From Ramlibacter rhizophilus (GTDB taxonomy: Bacteria; Pseudomonadota; Gammaproteobacteria; Burkholderiales; Burkholderiaceae_C), in the NCBI RefSeq assembly GCF_004681965.1, contig NZ_SMLL01000008.1, positions 186,001 to 250,000 of the forward strand: DNA of 64,000 nucleotides, in the 5' to 3' direction. Under the pieces are notes generated by a model that made no database searches, had not been told where the DNA came from, and worked only from the letters and a program-made list of their open reading frames with translations. Both the position numbers and the translations under genes were made by a program. The stretch's first letter is position 1, and each line of letters starts with the position of its first letter. Shown here in pieces: positions 46,523-56,367 of this stretch.

Positions 46523-46550
46523 TTACATCCTGTCTCGCGGGCGCTATAAT
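46523..46550 (+). promoter_or_regulatory. Putative sigma-70 promoter of rpsU
   Basis: A perfect TATAAT lies at 46545-46550, with TTACAT at 46523-46528 as a weak -35 hexamer at 16-base spacing. It stands 109 bp before the rpsU ATG. The -10 match is strong and the -35 poor, so this is a likely but unproved promoter. Confidence 0.55.
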
Positions 46551-46659
46551 TTCGGGCTTTGCTGGCAAACCCCCGGCGGCCTGATCAAACCACCACAGCC
46601 GGGGAACCCCGTCGCAAGCCCGATCTTCTTGCGGCACCCATTTGGATCCAAACACACGC

Positions 46660-46872
46660 ATGACGACCATTCGAGTCAAGGAAAACGAGCCGTTCGACGT
46701 GGCCCTGCGCCGCTTCAAGCGCACCATCGAGAAGCTGGGCCTGCTCACCGAGCTGCGCGCCCGCGAGTTCTACGAAAAGCCCACGGCTGAGCGCAAGCGC
46801 AAGAAGGCTGCCGCCGTCAAGCGTCACTACAAGCGTGTCCGCAGCATGCAGCTGCCCAAGAAGCTGTATTGA
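46660..46872 (+). CDS. rpsU: 30S ribosomal protein bS21
   Basis: This 70-residue basic protein matches S21 over its full length: [37 protein letters not shown], and a Lys/Arg-rich C-terminus [12 protein letters not shown]. It is a small-subunit protein important for initiation. The ATG at 46660 gives the family's usual length; an upstream ATG at 46642 adds six residues without support. The next gene is yqeY, the standard partner in proteobacteria. Confidence 0.97.
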
Positions 46873-46883
46873 CCGCGCACTGG

Positions 46884-46925
46884 GAAGGTGTGAAGGAATC
46901 GCGCAGTAGATCCATTCACAGCTTC
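46884..46925. repeat. Short form of GTGAAGGAATC inverted repeat
   Basis: The left arm GAAGGTGTGAAGGAATC is followed directly by GCGCAGTA and the right arm GATCCATTCACAGCTTC; about 14 of 17 positions of the arms pair. The same ends, with 79 extra bases between them, are found at 61985-62105. It lies 12 bp after the rpsU stop. Confidence 0.8.
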
Positions 46926-46935
46926 TGAGCGCCCC

Positions 46936-46978
46936 ATGAAGGCCCACCCGGGGACGCCCGCGTGGGCCTTCATCGTTT
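46936..46978 (+). terminator. Terminator between rpsU and yqeY
   Basis: ATGAAGGCCCAC at 46936-46947 and GTGGGCCTTCAT at 46962-46973 form a perfect 12-bp stem with a 14-base loop. The tail CGTTTCC is only weakly U-rich, so termination may be partial and some read-through into yqeY is possible. Confidence 0.65.
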
Positions 46979-47018
46979 CCGCCCCACCCCTTGCCCTTTT
47001 TCTGGAGGAAGTCCGCCG

Positions 47019-47465
47019 ATGTCCCTCAAGCAACGCATCACCGACGACATGAAGAGCGCCATGCGCGCCAAGGACACGCAGCGCCTGGGCACCATCCGGC
47101 TGCTCACGGCGGCCATCAAGCAAAAGGAAGTGGACGAGCGCATCGAACTCGATGATGCGGCCGTCGTGGCCATCGTCGACAAGCTCATCAAGCAGCGCAA
47201 GGACAGCATCGAGGCCTTCGAGAAAGCCGGCCGGCAGGACCTGGCCGACCAGGAGGCTGCCGAACTGAAGGTGCTGCAGGACTACCTGCCCGCGCGCCTG
47301 TCTGCCGAGGAGATCCAGTCCGAGGTGCGCGCGATCGTCGCCGAACTGGGCGCGAGCGGCGCGGGCGACATGGGCAAGGTGATGGGCGCCGCGAAGGCCC
47401 GCCTGGCCGGCAAGGCCGACATGGGGCAGGTGTCTGCGGCGGTCAAGTCGGCCCTCGCGGGCTGA
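47019..47465 (+). CDS. GatB/YqeY domain protein
   Basis: This 148-residue all-helical protein begins MSLKQRITDDMKSAMRAKD and ends with the VSAAVKSALAG tail of YqeY proteins, which resemble the tail domain of GatB amidotransferase and may contact tRNA. The precise role is unknown. GGAGGAAG precedes the start. Its place after rpsU is conserved across many bacteria. Confidence 0.93.
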   Translation: MSLKQRITDDMKSAMRAKDTQRLGTIRLLTAAIKQKEVDERIELDDAAVVAIVDKLIKQRKDSIEAFEKAGRQDLADQEAAELKVLQDYLPARLSAEEIQSEVRAIVAELGASGAGDMGKVMGAAKARLAGKADMGQVSAAVKSALAG

Positions 47466-47516
47466 GTCGCTTCGCGGGCCGCGCCGGCGCTCAGAGGTTG
47501 TGGATGGACAGCGTCT

Positions 47517-48893
47517 TCAGCTGCCGGCAACCTTCATCTTGCCGATGAGCACCGAGCCCACGGACTTGGCACCGTAGGTGTAGGTGTCCGAACCCACGGC
47601 CGCGAGGCCGGCGAACATGTCCTTCAGGTTGCCGGCGATGGTGATTTCCTGCACCGGGTAGGCGATCTCGCCGTTTTCGACCCAGAAGCCGCTCGCGCCG
47701 CGCGAATAGTCGCCGGTCACGTAGTTCACGCCCTGCCCCATGAGCTCGATCACGAACAGGCCCGTGCCCAGCTTGCGCAGCATTTCGGGCAGGTCGTCCT
47801 CGGGCCGCGTCTGGCGCGAACGCAGCGTGAGGTTGTGCGAGCCGCCCGCATTGCCCGTGGTCTTCATGCCCAGCTTGCGGGCCGAATAGCTGCTGAGGAA
47901 GTAGCCCTCCACGCGGCCCGCGTCCACCACCTTGCGGGCCGAGGTGCGCACGCCCTCGTCGTCGAAGGGCGAGCTGCCCTTGCCGCGCGACACGTGCGGG
48001 TCTTCGTCGATGTCCACGTGCGCGGGAAGTATCTTCTTGCCCAGCGAGTCCACCAGGAAGGTGCTGCGCCGATACAGCGCCCCACCGCTGGTGGCCTGCA
48101 CGAAGGCACCGAGCAGGCCGGCCGCGAGCGGCGATTCGAACAGCACCGGGCATTCGCGCGTGCTGATCTTGCGCGCGTTCAGGCGCGAGAGCGCCCGCTC
48201 GGCGGCGTAACGGCCCACGGCGCCGGGGGCGGACAGCTCCTCGGCCGAACGCATGGAGCTGTACCAGGCATCGCGCTGCATCTTGTCGCCGCGCCCGGCG
48301 ATGGGCGCGACCGAGATGGAGTGGCGCGAGCTGGCATAGCCGCCGCGGAAACCGCGCGTGTGGGCGCTGAAGAAGTGGCTTTGCTGCGCGGACACGCCGG
48401 CGCCTTCGCTGTTGGTGATGAGGCGATGCGTCTTGAAGGCCGCTTCCTCGCAGGCAAGCGCCAGCTCCGCGGCCCGCGCACTGTCGATGTCCCAGGGGTG
48501 GAACAGGTCCAGGTCCGGCTGGTCCGCCGCCTGCGCGATGTCCTGAGCGTCCGGCAGGCCGGCCACCGGGTCTTCGGCGGTGAAGCGGGCGATGTCATAG
48601 GCCGCCTGCACGGTCTGTTCGATGGCCGCCCGCGAGAAGTCCGAGGTGCTGGCGTTGCCGCGCCGCTGGCCGATATAGACAGTCACGCCCAGGGACTTGT
48701 CGCGATTGCGCTCGACGTTCTCGAGTTCGCCCTTGCGCACCGAGACCGAGAGCCCGCAGCCTTCGGAGGCCTCGGCACCGGCATCGGTCGCGCCGATCTT
48801 CTTCGCGTGCGCCAGGGCCTGGTCGACCAGGTCCTCGAAGTGCGCGCGGCTGTACGAAAAGCCGCGTTCGGCTCGGGAGTCGGGTGTAGTCAT
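47517..48893 (-). CDS. pmbA: Metalloprotease PmbA/TldE
   Basis: This 458-residue protein of the TldD/PmbA family starts with an amphipathic N-terminal domain and has the GYFLSSYSARKLGMKTTGNAGG segment and GVNYVTGDYSRGASGFWVENG near the C-terminus. TldD and TldE act together to process peptides such as microcins and antitoxins. TldE lacks the HEXXXH motif held by TldD, and no such motif is seen here. TldD is not in the window. It is divergent from yjgA with a 72-bp gap. Confidence 0.94.
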   Translation of the reverse strand: MTTPDSRAERGFSYSRAHFEDLVDQALAHAKKIGATDAGAEASEGCGLSVSVRKGELENVERNRDKSLGVTVYIGQRRGNASTSDFSRAAIEQTVQAAYDIARFTAEDPVAGLPDAQDIAQAADQPDLDLFHPWDIDSARAAELALACEEAAFKTHRLITNSEGAGVSAQQSHFFSAHTRGFRGGYASSRHSISVAPIAGRGDKMQRDAWYSSMRSAEELSAPGAVGRYAAERALSRLNARKISTRECPVLFESPLAAGLLGAFVQATSGGALYRRSTFLVDSLGKKILPAHVDIDEDPHVSRGKGSSPFDDEGVRTSARKVVDAGRVEGYFLSSYSARKLGMKTTGNAGGSHNLTLRSRQTRPEDDLPEMLRKLGTGLFVIELMGQGVNYVTGDYSRGASGFWVENGEIAYPVQEITIAGNLKDMFAGLAAVGSDTYTYGAKSVGSVLIGKMKVAGS

Positions 48894-48965
48894 ATGCGGG
48901 GCTATGATACTTGCCGACCTTGCGCGGCCCAGGCGTCCTGGCGCCCGCCCCCTCTTGCTTCACCC

Positions 48966-49610
48966 ATGTCACGCAAACCCAAACGAGGCTACTTCGTGCG
49001 CGGTCAGTTCGTCGCCGAAGGCAGCGAACTCGACCAGCAACTCAAGGCCGAGCTCAAGGGCGCCGAAACCAGCAAAACCGACCTCAAGCGCGAAAGCGAG
49101 CAGTTGCAGAAACTGGGCGAGTCGCTGCTGGGCCTGCGCGCCGACCTCTTCGATCCCCTGCCCCTGCCCGAAAAGCTCGTCGATGCGCTGGCCGAGGCCC
49201 GGCGCATCAGCAACTTCGAAGGCCGGCGGCGGCAGATGCAGTACGTCGGCAAGCTCATGCGCGGCCTGGACGAAGACGTCCTGCAGGCCGTGCGCGACGC
49301 CTTGGAAACACAGCGCCAGGGCTCGGCACGCGATACCCAGGCCCTGCACGAGGCCGAGCGCTGGCGCGATGCTTTGATCGAGCGCGACGAGGCCCTGGGC
49401 GAGTGGCTGAGCCTGCACCCCTCCACCGACGCGCAGCAGCTGCGCGCGCTGGTGCGCCAGGCCCGCAAGGACCGCCCGGCCCCCGACGCACGCGTAGTGT
49501 CCGAAGGCCTCGCACCCCGGCAGGGCCGCGCTTTCCGCGACATCTTCCAGCTCGTGCGTGAGCAGCTCACGTCCGCCGCTGGCGCATCCACCGAGGAGAA
49601 CCCCGAATGA
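48966..49610 (+). CDS. yjgA: Ribosome-associated protein YjgA (DarP)
   Basis: This 214-residue highly charged helical protein has KPKRGYFVRGQFV near its start, LPLPEKLVDALAEARRI, and GRRRQMQYVGKLMRG, all conserved in YjgA/DarP, which binds 50S precursors and helps late ribosome assembly. The N-terminal FVRG motif is shared by betaproteobacterial forms. The stop overlaps the mog start (ATGA), so the two are coupled, as seen in related genomes. Confidence 0.94.
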   Translation: MSRKPKRGYFVRGQFVAEGSELDQQLKAELKGAETSKTDLKRESEQLQKLGESLLGLRADLFDPLPLPEKLVDALAEARRISNFEGRRRQMQYVGKLMRGLDEDVLQAVRDALETQRQGSARDTQALHEAERWRDALIERDEALGEWLSLHPSTDAQQLRALVRQARKDRPAPDARVVSEGLAPRQGRAFRDIFQLVREQLTSAAGASTEENPE

Positions 49611-50197
49611 GCCACGACTTCGATCCGGTGCGCATCGGCATCGTGTCCATCAGCGACCGCGCCTCCAGCGGCGGCTACGAGGACAAGGGCCTGCCGGCTT
49701 TGAAAGACTGGCTGGGTCGCGCGCTGCGCAACCCCATCAGCTTCGAGCCGCGCCTCATTCCCGACGAGAAAGACCTCATCAGCGCCACGCTGGTGGAACT
49801 GGTGGACGCCGGCTGCGCGCTGGTGGTCACCACCGGCGGCACCGGACCCGCGCCCCGGGACGTCACGCCCGAAGCCACGCTGGCCATCGCCGACAAGGAA
49901 ATGCCCGGCTTCGGCGAGCAGATGCGCCAGATCGGGCTGCACTTCGTGCCCACGGCCATCCTGTCGCGGCAGGTGGCGGTGATCCGCGGACGCTCGCTCA
50001 TCATCAACCTGCCCGGGCAGCCGAAGTCGATCCAGGAGACGCTGGAAGGCCTGCGCGACGAGCAGGGCCGCACCGTGGTCAACGGCATCTTCGCCGCCGT
50101 ACCCTATTGCATCGACCTGATCGGCGGGCCCTACCTGGAAACGGACGACGCGGTGTGCAAGGCTTGGCGCCCGAAGAACGCGGTGCGGGTGCGCTGA
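49607..50197 (+). CDS. mog: Molybdopterin adenylyltransferase
   Basis: This 196-residue MogA-type protein has VRIGIVSISDRASSGGYEDKG, the TTGGTGPAPRDVTPEAT motif for substrate binding, and LPGQPKSIQETLEGL. It adenylates molybdopterin before molybdate insertion. The start overlaps yjgA by four bases. It is convergent with cysE, with an inverted-repeat element between. Confidence 0.94.
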   Translation: MSHDFDPVRIGIVSISDRASSGGYEDKGLPALKDWLGRALRNPISFEPRLIPDEKDLISATLVELVDAGCALVVTTGGTGPAPRDVTPEATLAIADKEMPGFGEQMRQIGLHFVPTAILSRQVAVIRGRSLIINLPGQPKSIQETLEGLRDEQGRTVVNGIFAAVPYCIDLIGGPYLETDDAVCKAWRPKNAVRVR

Positions 50198-50198
50198 G

Positions 50199-50303
50199 GC
50201 ACCTTTCCCCTCGGGGGGACGGCTAGAAGGGGGGCGCCGCGGGAAGCAGCAGGGTCGGCTCGCGTGGCACCCACCCCTGCCCTCCCCCAGAGGCGGAGGG
50301 TGC
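50199..50303. repeat. 100-bp palindromic interspersed repeat, copy D (diverged)
   Basis: This is the least conserved copy, between the convergent mog and cysE genes. It begins GCACCTTTCCCCTCGGGGGG and ends CTCCCCCAGAGGCGGAGGGTGC, with the outer GCACC/GGTGC pairing. The core AGCAGGGTCGGCTCGCG replaces the usual GTGGCGTGGCCGG. It ends just before the cysE stop codon. Confidence 0.7.
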
Positions 50304-50305
50304 GC

Positions 50306-51079
50306 TTACTTGCCCACCAGCTGCGAAAGCTTCTCGGCCTCGAAGCATTCCGTGCGCGCCGCGTCCTCGGGAACGCAGTCGCCGCGGCTGCGCGCCTGCG
50401 ACAAGAGCTCGATGGCCTGCCAGAGCAGCGCGATCTGGTGGTCCTGCGACGCCGCGTTGTCGATCAGGCCCTTGAGCGCCTGCGACAGCGGGTCGTCGCT
50501 CTGGGTGACGCCGTAGGCCGAGAAGCCCAGCTTGCTCGCCACCGCCTCGCGCCGGGCGGAGTCCTCGGCCTGGATGATGCGCGCGGGAATGCCCACCGCC
50601 GTGGCACCGGCCGGCACCGGCTTGGTGACCACCGCGTTGGAGCCGACGGCGGCGTTGTCGCCCACCTCGAAGCCGCCCAGCACCTTGGCCCCGGCCCCCA
50701 CCACCACGTTGCGACCCAGCGTGGGGTGGCGCTTGGCGCCCTTGGCGAGCGAGGTGCCACCCAATGTCACACCCTGATAGATCGTGCAGCCGTCGCCGAT
50801 CTCGGCGGTCTCGCCGATCACCACGCCCATGCCGTGGTCGATGAACACCCCGTTGCCGATGGTGGCGCCGGGGTGGATCTCGATGCCCGTGAGCCAGCGC
50901 GAGAACTGCGAGATGAAGCGCCCGAGCCAGCGCAGGCCGCGGCGCCACAGCGCGTGGGCCAGGCGGTGCAGAAGCAGGGCATGCAGGCCCGGATAGCAGG
51001 TGAGGACTTCCCAGCGGCTGCGCGCGGCGGGATCGCGCTCGAGGATGCAGCGGATGTCGGAACGCAGGCGGTCGAACAT
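50306..51079 (-). CDS. cysE: Serine acetyltransferase
   Basis: This 257-residue protein has an N-terminal helical part and a left-handed beta-helix built of hexapeptide repeats ([52 protein letters not shown]). It makes O-acetylserine, the first step of cysteine synthesis. The catalytic His in DHGMG and the His of KRHPT are present. It lies 10 bp downstream of trmJ on the same strand. Confidence 0.94.
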   Translation of the reverse strand: MFDRLRSDIRCILERDPAARSRWEVLTCYPGLHALLLHRLAHALWRRGLRWLGRFISQFSRWLTGIEIHPGATIGNGVFIDHGMGVVIGETAEIGDGCTIYQGVTLGGTSLAKGAKRHPTLGRNVVVGAGAKVLGGFEVGDNAAVGSNAVVTKPVPAGATAVGIPARIIQAEDSARREAVASKLGFSAYGVTQSDDPLSQALKGLIDNAASQDHQIALLWQAIELLSQARSRGDCVPEDAARTECFEAEKLSQLVGK

Positions 51080-51089
51080 GCGCGCGAGT

Positions 51090-51827
51090 CTAAGGCTTGG
51101 GCCTTGCCGCTGCTTGCGACATGGCCTTGGCCACGCCGCGCAGGATGTGGATCTCCTCCTCGGTCAGGCCGGCGCGGTTGAACAGCTGGTTCAGCCGCGG
51201 CATCAGCTTCTTGGGCGCGGCCGGGTCGAGGAAGCCGATGTCCACCAGCGCGCGCTCCCAGTGCGCGAGCATGCCCGCCACCGCCTGCGCATCCGCCGGC
51301 GCCACCGCCCGCCGCGTGTCCGCCGCCGGCGCGAAGCCGCCCAGCGCCTGCCGCCATTCGTAGGCGATCACCTGCAGGGCCGCGGCGAGGTTGAGCGAAC
51401 CGAAATCCGGATCGGTCGGGATGCTCAGCGCGACGTGGCAGCGGTACACGTCGGCGTTGCTGAGCCCGAAGCGCTCCGGGCCGAAAACGAAGCCGACGCC
51501 CACCGGCGCGGGCGCCTGCCGCACCAGTGCGGCGAGATGCTCGCGTGGCGCGGCCGTGGGCGGGCCGAAGTCGCGCGGGGTCATGGCGGTCGCGCACAGG
51601 TGCGACAGGCCGTCCAGCGCGGCATCGAGCGTGGGCACCACGCGTGCGCGGGCCAGCACGTCGGTCGCGCCGCTGGCGCGTTGCAGGGTTTCTTCACGGG
51701 TGAGCACGTCGGCCCAGCGCGGCGCCACCAGCACCAGGTCGGAAAAGCCCATCACCTTCATGGCACGGGCGGCGGCGCCCACGTTGCCCGCGTGGCTGGT
51801 CTCGACGAGGATGAAACGGGTCTTCAC
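51090..51827 (-). CDS. trmJ: tRNA (cytidine/uridine-2'-O)-methyltransferase TrmJ
   Basis: This 245-residue SPOUT methyltransferase starts [21 protein letters not shown], the family opener, and has [13 protein letters not shown] and [14 protein letters not shown], forming the knotted SAM site. A C-terminal extension (about 150-245) of helices is typical of TrmJ. It modifies position 32 of tRNA. Divergent from suhB by about 100 bp. Confidence 0.93.
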   Translation of the reverse strand: MKTRFILVETSHAGNVGAAARAMKVMGFSDLVLVAPRWADVLTREETLQRASGATDVLARARVVPTLDAALDGLSHLCATAMTPRDFGPPTAAPREHLAALVRQAPAPVGVGFVFGPERFGLSNADVYRCHVALSIPTDPDFGSLNLAAALQVIAYEWRQALGGFAPAADTRRAVAPADAQAVAGMLAHWERALVDIGFLDPAAPKKLMPRLNQLFNRAGLTEEEIHILRGVAKAMSQAAARPKP

Positions 51828-51929
51828 GGCGGCAAAAGTACAATCGCGCTATTGTCGTGCGTCCGCATCGCCGGACCGCTCCCCCGCTCCGGGCAGCCTG
51901 CCCGCGGCCCGCTCCTCCCCGCACAATTC

Positions 51930-52829
51930 ATGTCGTCCAACCTGCACCCCATGCTGAACGTGGCCATCAAGGCCGCACGCGCCGCCGGCGCCATCATCAA
52001 CCGCGCCGCCCTCGACGTGGAGTCCGTGCGAATCTCGCGCAAGCAGGTGAACGACTTCGTGACCGAGGTGGACCACGCGTCAGAGAACGCCATCATCGAG
52101 ACCCTGCTCACGGCCTACCCGGACCACGGCATCTTGGCCGAGGAGTCCGGCCGCACGCACGGCCGGCAGAACGCCGAGAACGTCTGGATCATCGACCCGC
52201 TGGACGGCACCACCAACTTCATCCACGGCTTCCCCGTCTATTGCGTGAGCATCGCGCTCGCCGTGCGCGGGCGCATCGAGCAGGCCGTGATCTACGACCC
52301 CACGCGCAATGACCTCTTCACCGCCACGCGTGGGCGCGGCGCCTACATGAACGAGCGGCGCATGCGCGTGAGCAAGCGCACCGACCTGCGCCAGTGCCTC
52401 ATCTCCACCGGCTTTCCCTTCCGCCCCGGCGACAACTTCAACAACTACCTGCGGATGATGGGCGACGTCATGCAGCGCACCGCGGGCCTGCGCCGCCCGG
52501 GCGCGGCGGCGCTGGACCTGGCCTACGTGGCCGCCGGCTTCACCGACGCCTTCTTCGAAACGGGCCTCTCGCCCTGGGACGTGGCGGCCGGCTCGCTGCT
52601 GGTCACCGAGGCCGGCGGCCTGGTGGGCAACTTCACTGGCGAGCCCGACTTCCTGGAGCAGCGCGAATGCCTGGCCGGCACGCCCCGCATCTACGGCCAG
52701 CTGGTGCCCATCCTGCAGAAGTACAGCCGCTTCGCCACCGCCGGCGAGAAGGCGCAGGTGCGCCAGGCCGCCGAAGCCGACGCTCCGCCCGCAGCCCAGG
52801 AAGAGGAAGCGCCGCGCGACGCCGAATAG
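51930..52829 (+). CDS. suhB: Inositol monophosphatase family protein SuhB
   Basis: This 299-residue enzyme has the metal-binding E71-E72 in ILAEES, D89-P-L-D92-G-T in [17 protein letters not shown], and a late [12 protein letters not shown]. SuhB also acts with NusA/NusB in rRNA antitermination in gammaproteobacteria. The C-terminal 30 residues are Ala/Glu/Pro-rich and disordered. The start at 51930 precedes [16 protein letters not shown], the usual first helix. Confidence 0.93.
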   Translation: MSSNLHPMLNVAIKAARAAGAIINRAALDVESVRISRKQVNDFVTEVDHASENAIIETLLTAYPDHGILAEESGRTHGRQNAENVWIIDPLDGTTNFIHGFPVYCVSIALAVRGRIEQAVIYDPTRNDLFTATRGRGAYMNERRMRVSKRTDLRQCLISTGFPFRPGDNFNNYLRMMGDVMQRTAGLRRPGAAALDLAYVAAGFTDAFFETGLSPWDVAAGSLLVTEAGGLVGNFTGEPDFLEQRECLAGTPRIYGQLVPILQKYSRFATAGEKAQVRQAAEADAPPAAQEEEAPRDAE

Positions 52830-52876
52830 CCGAGCTTGCCGGAGCCCGGCCTTGGGGGCAGCATGTGGCCAGTCCC

Positions 52877-53287
52877 ATGCGTGCGACCTGGCTTCAGCCT
52901 CTCCTTTGCCGCCTCGTGCTGCCCCTGGCCCTGGCCGGGTGCGGCGGCGGCAGCTTCAGCTTCTTCTGGTCCGATGACGACCTGCTGCTGCGCGACCCCT
53001 TCATCGTCATCGAGAGCCCCACGACCGAGCCCGTCTTCGTGACGGACGCACCCGTGCTCGCCCTGGCGGGGCGCGCGTCGCACGCGGTGCGAGTGGTCGT
53101 GGTCAACACCAGCACCGGCGTTTCGGTCCCGGCCCAGCTCAGTTCGCCGGGTGGGCACGGCAGCTGGCTGATCGAGGGCATCGCGCTGCAGGTGGGCAGC
53201 AACGTGCTGCTGGCGCTGGCCGAAGGGGAGTTCGATCACGTGACCGCGAGCGACACGCTCACGGTCACGCGTCGGGCGGTGCCGTAG
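52877..53287 (+). CDS. Small lipoprotein with Ig-like segment
   Basis: This 136-residue protein has a lipobox LALAGC (Cys22) after a hydrophobic leader, then a Gly-rich spacer. The mature part has regular strands (FVTDAPVLALAGRASHAVRVVVVN, GSWLIEGIALQVGSNVLLALA) suggestive of a small beta-sandwich, but I do not recognise the family. No operon partner is apparent; it lies 47 bp after suhB on the same strand. Confidence 0.65.
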   Translation: MRATWLQPLLCRLVLPLALAGCGGGSFSFFWSDDDLLLRDPFIVIESPTTEPVFVTDAPVLALAGRASHAVRVVVVNTSTGVSVPAQLSSPGGHGSWLIEGIALQVGSNVLLALAEGEFDHVTASDTLTVTRRAVP

Positions 53288-53355
53288 TGGGTCAGCGCAC
53301 TGACTTCGTGACCTGCGCGGTCGCCTCATTGCTGATCAGGCGACCGCGGCTCTGA

Positions 53356-53553
53356 CCGATCCTGCAGGGGCTGGTCGCTGGCGGCGTCATCGCACCGTCC
53401 CTCGTGGTGAGCTACGCGCACACCGATGCGGACATCGACCGGACGATCGAAGCGGTGGACGGGGCGCTGGAGGTCTACGCCTGCGCCCTGGAGGACGGCG
53501 TGGAGCGCCACCTGGTGGGCGAGCCCACGCGCATCGTGTTCGGCCGGCGCTGA
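53356..53553 (+). pseudogene. Remnant of class III aminotransferase C-terminus
   Basis: A frame without a start codon, opened by a TGA at 53353, reads LVAGGVIAPSLVVSYAHTDADIDRTIEAVDGAL, then VYACALEDGVERHLVG and ends VFGRR. This is the extreme C-terminus of class III aminotransferases of the glutamate-1-semialdehyde-aminomutase-like group. The PLP lysine and the whole N-terminal part are missing, so it is a gene tail, not a functional gene. Confidence 0.7.
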
Positions 53554-53576
53554 GGCTTCGCGGCCTCTTGGAAGCA

Positions 53577-53676
53577 CCTTCCCCCTCTGGGGGAAGGCTG
53601 GGATGGGGGCCGCGAGAGAAGTGGCGTGGCCGGCGCACGGGCCCCCACCCCAACCCTCCCCCAGAAGGGGAGGGGG
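53577..53676. repeat. 100-bp palindromic interspersed repeat, copy B
   Basis: It directly follows the aminotransferase remnant and precedes mutS. Left hairpin CTTCCCCCTCTGGGGGAAG, then GGGATGGGGGCC, the shared core GTGGCGTGGCCGGCGC, and right arm GCCCCCACCCC with CCTCCCCCAGAAGGGGAGG. It is the closest match to copy A. Confidence 0.88.
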
Positions 53677-53754
53677 CCTCCGCCCCTTCCCACCGTCCCG
53701 GATAATCGGGCGCTTCGCTTCGCCACCCATCGGTTCGCCCGAGGAGACCCCCCT

Positions 53755-56367
53755 TTGACCACGGACCCGGGCTGCCCCACGCCCGACCTCAGCGCCCACA
53801 CGCCCATGATGGCCCAGTACCTGGGCATCAAGCACCAGCATCCCGGCACGCTGGTCTTCTACCGCATGGGCGATTTCTACGAGCTGTTCTACGAAGACGC
53901 CGAGAAGGCCGCCCGGCTGCTGGACATCACGCTCACGCGCCGCGGCCAGTCGGCCGGGCAGCCGGTGACCATGGCCGGCGTGCCCTTCCATTCGGTGGAG
54001 ACCTACCTGGCCCGCCTGATCCGCCTGGGCGAGTCGGTCGCCATCTGCGAGCAGGTGGGCGAGGTCGGCGCGGGCAAGGGCCCCGTGGAGCGCAAGGTGG
54101 TGCGCGTGGTCACGCCCGGCACGCTGACCGACACGGCGCTGCTGAACGACAAATCCGAGGCCCTGCTGCTGGCCGTGCACCAGGGCCCGCGCAACCGCCT
54201 CGGCCTGGCCTGGATGGCGGTCACGCAGGGCGCCATGCAGCTGGCCGAGTGCACCGGCGACGAGCTGGAGGCCTGGGTGGCGCGCATCGGCCCGAGCGAG
54301 CTGGTGTACAGCGCCGAGGTCACGCCCGCCTTCGAAGCACGCCTGAAGGACCTGCGCATGGGCCTGCCGCTGTCCCTCACCCTGCGGCCGGCCTTCCAGT
54401 TCGACGCCGGCCTGGGCCACCGCAAGCTGCTGGAGCAGCTGGCCGCGGTCAGCCTGGGCGCCTGGGACGCCGACGCGCTGTCGCAGGCGCATGCGGCGGC
54501 GGCCGCCCTGCTGGCCTATGCCGAGCACACCCAGGGGCGCGCCCTGACCCATGTGCAGGCGCTGCGCGTGCAGCGCGAAGGCGAACTCATCGACCTGCCG
54601 GCCACCACCCGGCGCAACCTGGAGCTGGTGCAGACCCTGCGCGGCGACGACGGGCCCACGCTCTTCAAGCTGCTGGACAGCTGCATGAGCGGCATGGGCA
54701 GCCGCGCCCTCAAGGGCTGGCTGCTGGAGCCGCGCCGGGACCGCGCCGAGGCCGTGGCACGCCACGAGGCCATCGCCGCCCTGCGCGAAGGACCCTGGCA
54801 GGCGCTGCGCGATCGGCTCAAGGGGCTGAGCGACGTGGAGCGCATCACGGCGCGCATCGCCCTGCGGCAGGTGCGTCCGCGCGAACTCGTGGGGCTGGCG
54901 CAATCGCTGGAGGGCGCGGGTGCACTGGCGCCGCTGCTGCAGGCGCACCAGGGCCTGCTCGCCGCCATCGGCGAGGACCTGACACCGCCCCAGGGCTGCG
55001 CCGTGCTGCTCTCGCAGGCGCTGCTGCCGGAGCCGGCCGCCCTGGTGCGCGACGGCGGCGTGATCGCGCCCGGCCACGACGCCGAACTCGACGAGCTGCG
55101 TGCCATCCAGGAGAACGCTGACGGCTTCCTGCTCAAGCTGGAGGCGCAGGAGCGCGAGCGCACCGGCATCGCCAACCTGCGGGTGCAGTTCAACAAGGTG
55201 CACGGCTTCTACATCGAGGTCACGCAGGGCCAGCTGGACAAGGTGCCGGCCGACTACCGCCGCCGCCAGACGCTCAAGAACGCCGAGCGCTTCATCACGC
55301 CCGAGCTCAAGGCCTTCGAGGACAAGGCGCTGTCGGCCCAGGAGCGTGCGCTCGCGCGCGAAAAATGGCTGTACGAGCAACTGCTGGATGCACTGCAGCC
55401 CCACGTGCCGGCGCTCTCGCGCCTGGCGCGGGCGCTGGCATCGCTGGACGCGCTGTGCGCGCTGACCGAACGCTCGCTCACCCTGGAGTGGTCACGCCCG
55501 GTCTTCACGCGCGAGCCCGGCATCGAGATCGTGCGGGGGCGCCACCCGGTCGTGGAGGCGCGCCTGGCCGAGACTTCCAGCGGCGCCTTCATTCCCAACG
55601 ACACGCGCCTGTCGCCACGCCAGCGCATGCAGGTCATCACCGGCCCCAACATGGGCGGCAAGTCCACCTACATGCGGCAGGTGGCGCTGATCTGCCTGCT
55701 GGCCGCCATGGGCTCCTACGTTCCGGCGCAGGCCTGCCGGCTCGGGCCCCTGGACGCCATCCACACCCGCATCGGCGCGGCCGACGACCTGGCCAATGCG
55801 CAGTCCACCTTCATGCTGGAGATGACCGAGGCCGCGCAGATCCTGCATGCGGCCACGCCGCACAGCCTGGTGCTGATGGACGAGATCGGCCGCGGCACCT
55901 CCACCTTCGACGGACTGGCGCTGGCCTCGGGCATCGCCGCATTCCTGCACGACCGCACCCAGGCCTACACGCTCTTTGCCACGCACTACTTCGAGCTGAC
56001 GGAGTTCCCCGCGCGGCACCACGCGGCCGTGAACTGGCACGTGAGCGCCACCGAGTCGGGCCGGGACGTGGTCTTCCTGCACGAGCTGCAGCCCGGCCCG
56101 GCCAGCCGCAGCTACGGGATCCAGGTGGCGCGCCTGGCGGGCATGCCGGCCGCGGTGGTGAACCATGCGCGCCATGCGCTCGCGGCGCTGGAGGAGCAGC
56201 AGGCGCAGTCGCGCGAGCAGGTAGACTTGTTCGCGCCGCCGCCCGAGGCGCCCGTCGCGGTGCACAGCGCGGTCGAGGCGGCCCTCGCCGCGCTCGATCC
56301 GGACGCACTCAGCCCGCGCGAGGCCCTGGACGCCCTCTACCAACTCAAGAAGCAATTGCAGCCATGA
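53755..56367 (+). CDS. mutS: DNA mismatch repair protein MutS
   Basis: This 870-residue MutS has the N-terminal mismatch-sensing GDFYELF (F41-Y-E43), lever domains, Walker [10 protein letters not shown], and the signature [18 protein letters not shown] with [10 protein letters not shown]. It recognises mismatches and recruits MutL. I chose the TTG at 53755 because GAGGAG lies 9 bases upstream and it gives the family start; the frame is open further back through the interspersed repeat, without a real start. It overlaps the next gene as ATGA. Confidence 0.94.
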   Translation: MTTDPGCPTPDLSAHTPMMAQYLGIKHQHPGTLVFYRMGDFYELFYEDAEKAARLLDITLTRRGQSAGQPVTMAGVPFHSVETYLARLIRLGESVAICEQVGEVGAGKGPVERKVVRVVTPGTLTDTALLNDKSEALLLAVHQGPRNRLGLAWMAVTQGAMQLAECTGDELEAWVARIGPSELVYSAEVTPAFEARLKDLRMGLPLSLTLRPAFQFDAGLGHRKLLEQLAAVSLGAWDADALSQAHAAAAALLAYAEHTQGRALTHVQALRVQREGELIDLPATTRRNLELVQTLRGDDGPTLFKLLDSCMSGMGSRALKGWLLEPRRDRAEAVARHEAIAALREGPWQALRDRLKGLSDVERITARIALRQVRPRELVGLAQSLEGAGALAPLLQAHQGLLAAIGEDLTPPQGCAVLLSQALLPEPAALVRDGGVIAPGHDAELDELRAIQENADGFLLKLEAQERERTGIANLRVQFNKVHGFYIEVTQGQLDKVPADYRRRQTLKNAERFITPELKAFEDKALSAQERALAREKWLYEQLLDALQPHVPALSRLARALASLDALCALTERSLTLEWSRPVFTREPGIEIVRGRHPVVEARLAETSSGAFIPNDTRLSPRQRMQVITGPNMGGKSTYMRQVALICLLAAMGSYVPAQACRLGPLDAIHTRIGAADDLANAQSTFMLEMTEAAQILHAATPHSLVLMDEIGRGTSTFDGLALASGIAAFLHDRTQAYTLFATHYFELTEFPARHHAAVNWHVSATESGRDVVFLHELQPGPASRSYGIQVARLAGMPAAVVNHARHALAALEEQQAQSREQVDLFAPPPEAPVAVHSAVEAALAALDPDALSPREALDALYQLKKQLQP

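Noticed and set aside
53626..53754. N-terminal extension of MutS
   Set aside because: The extra codons lie in the interspersed repeat and match no MutS; a TTG with a good ribosome site starts the family sequence.
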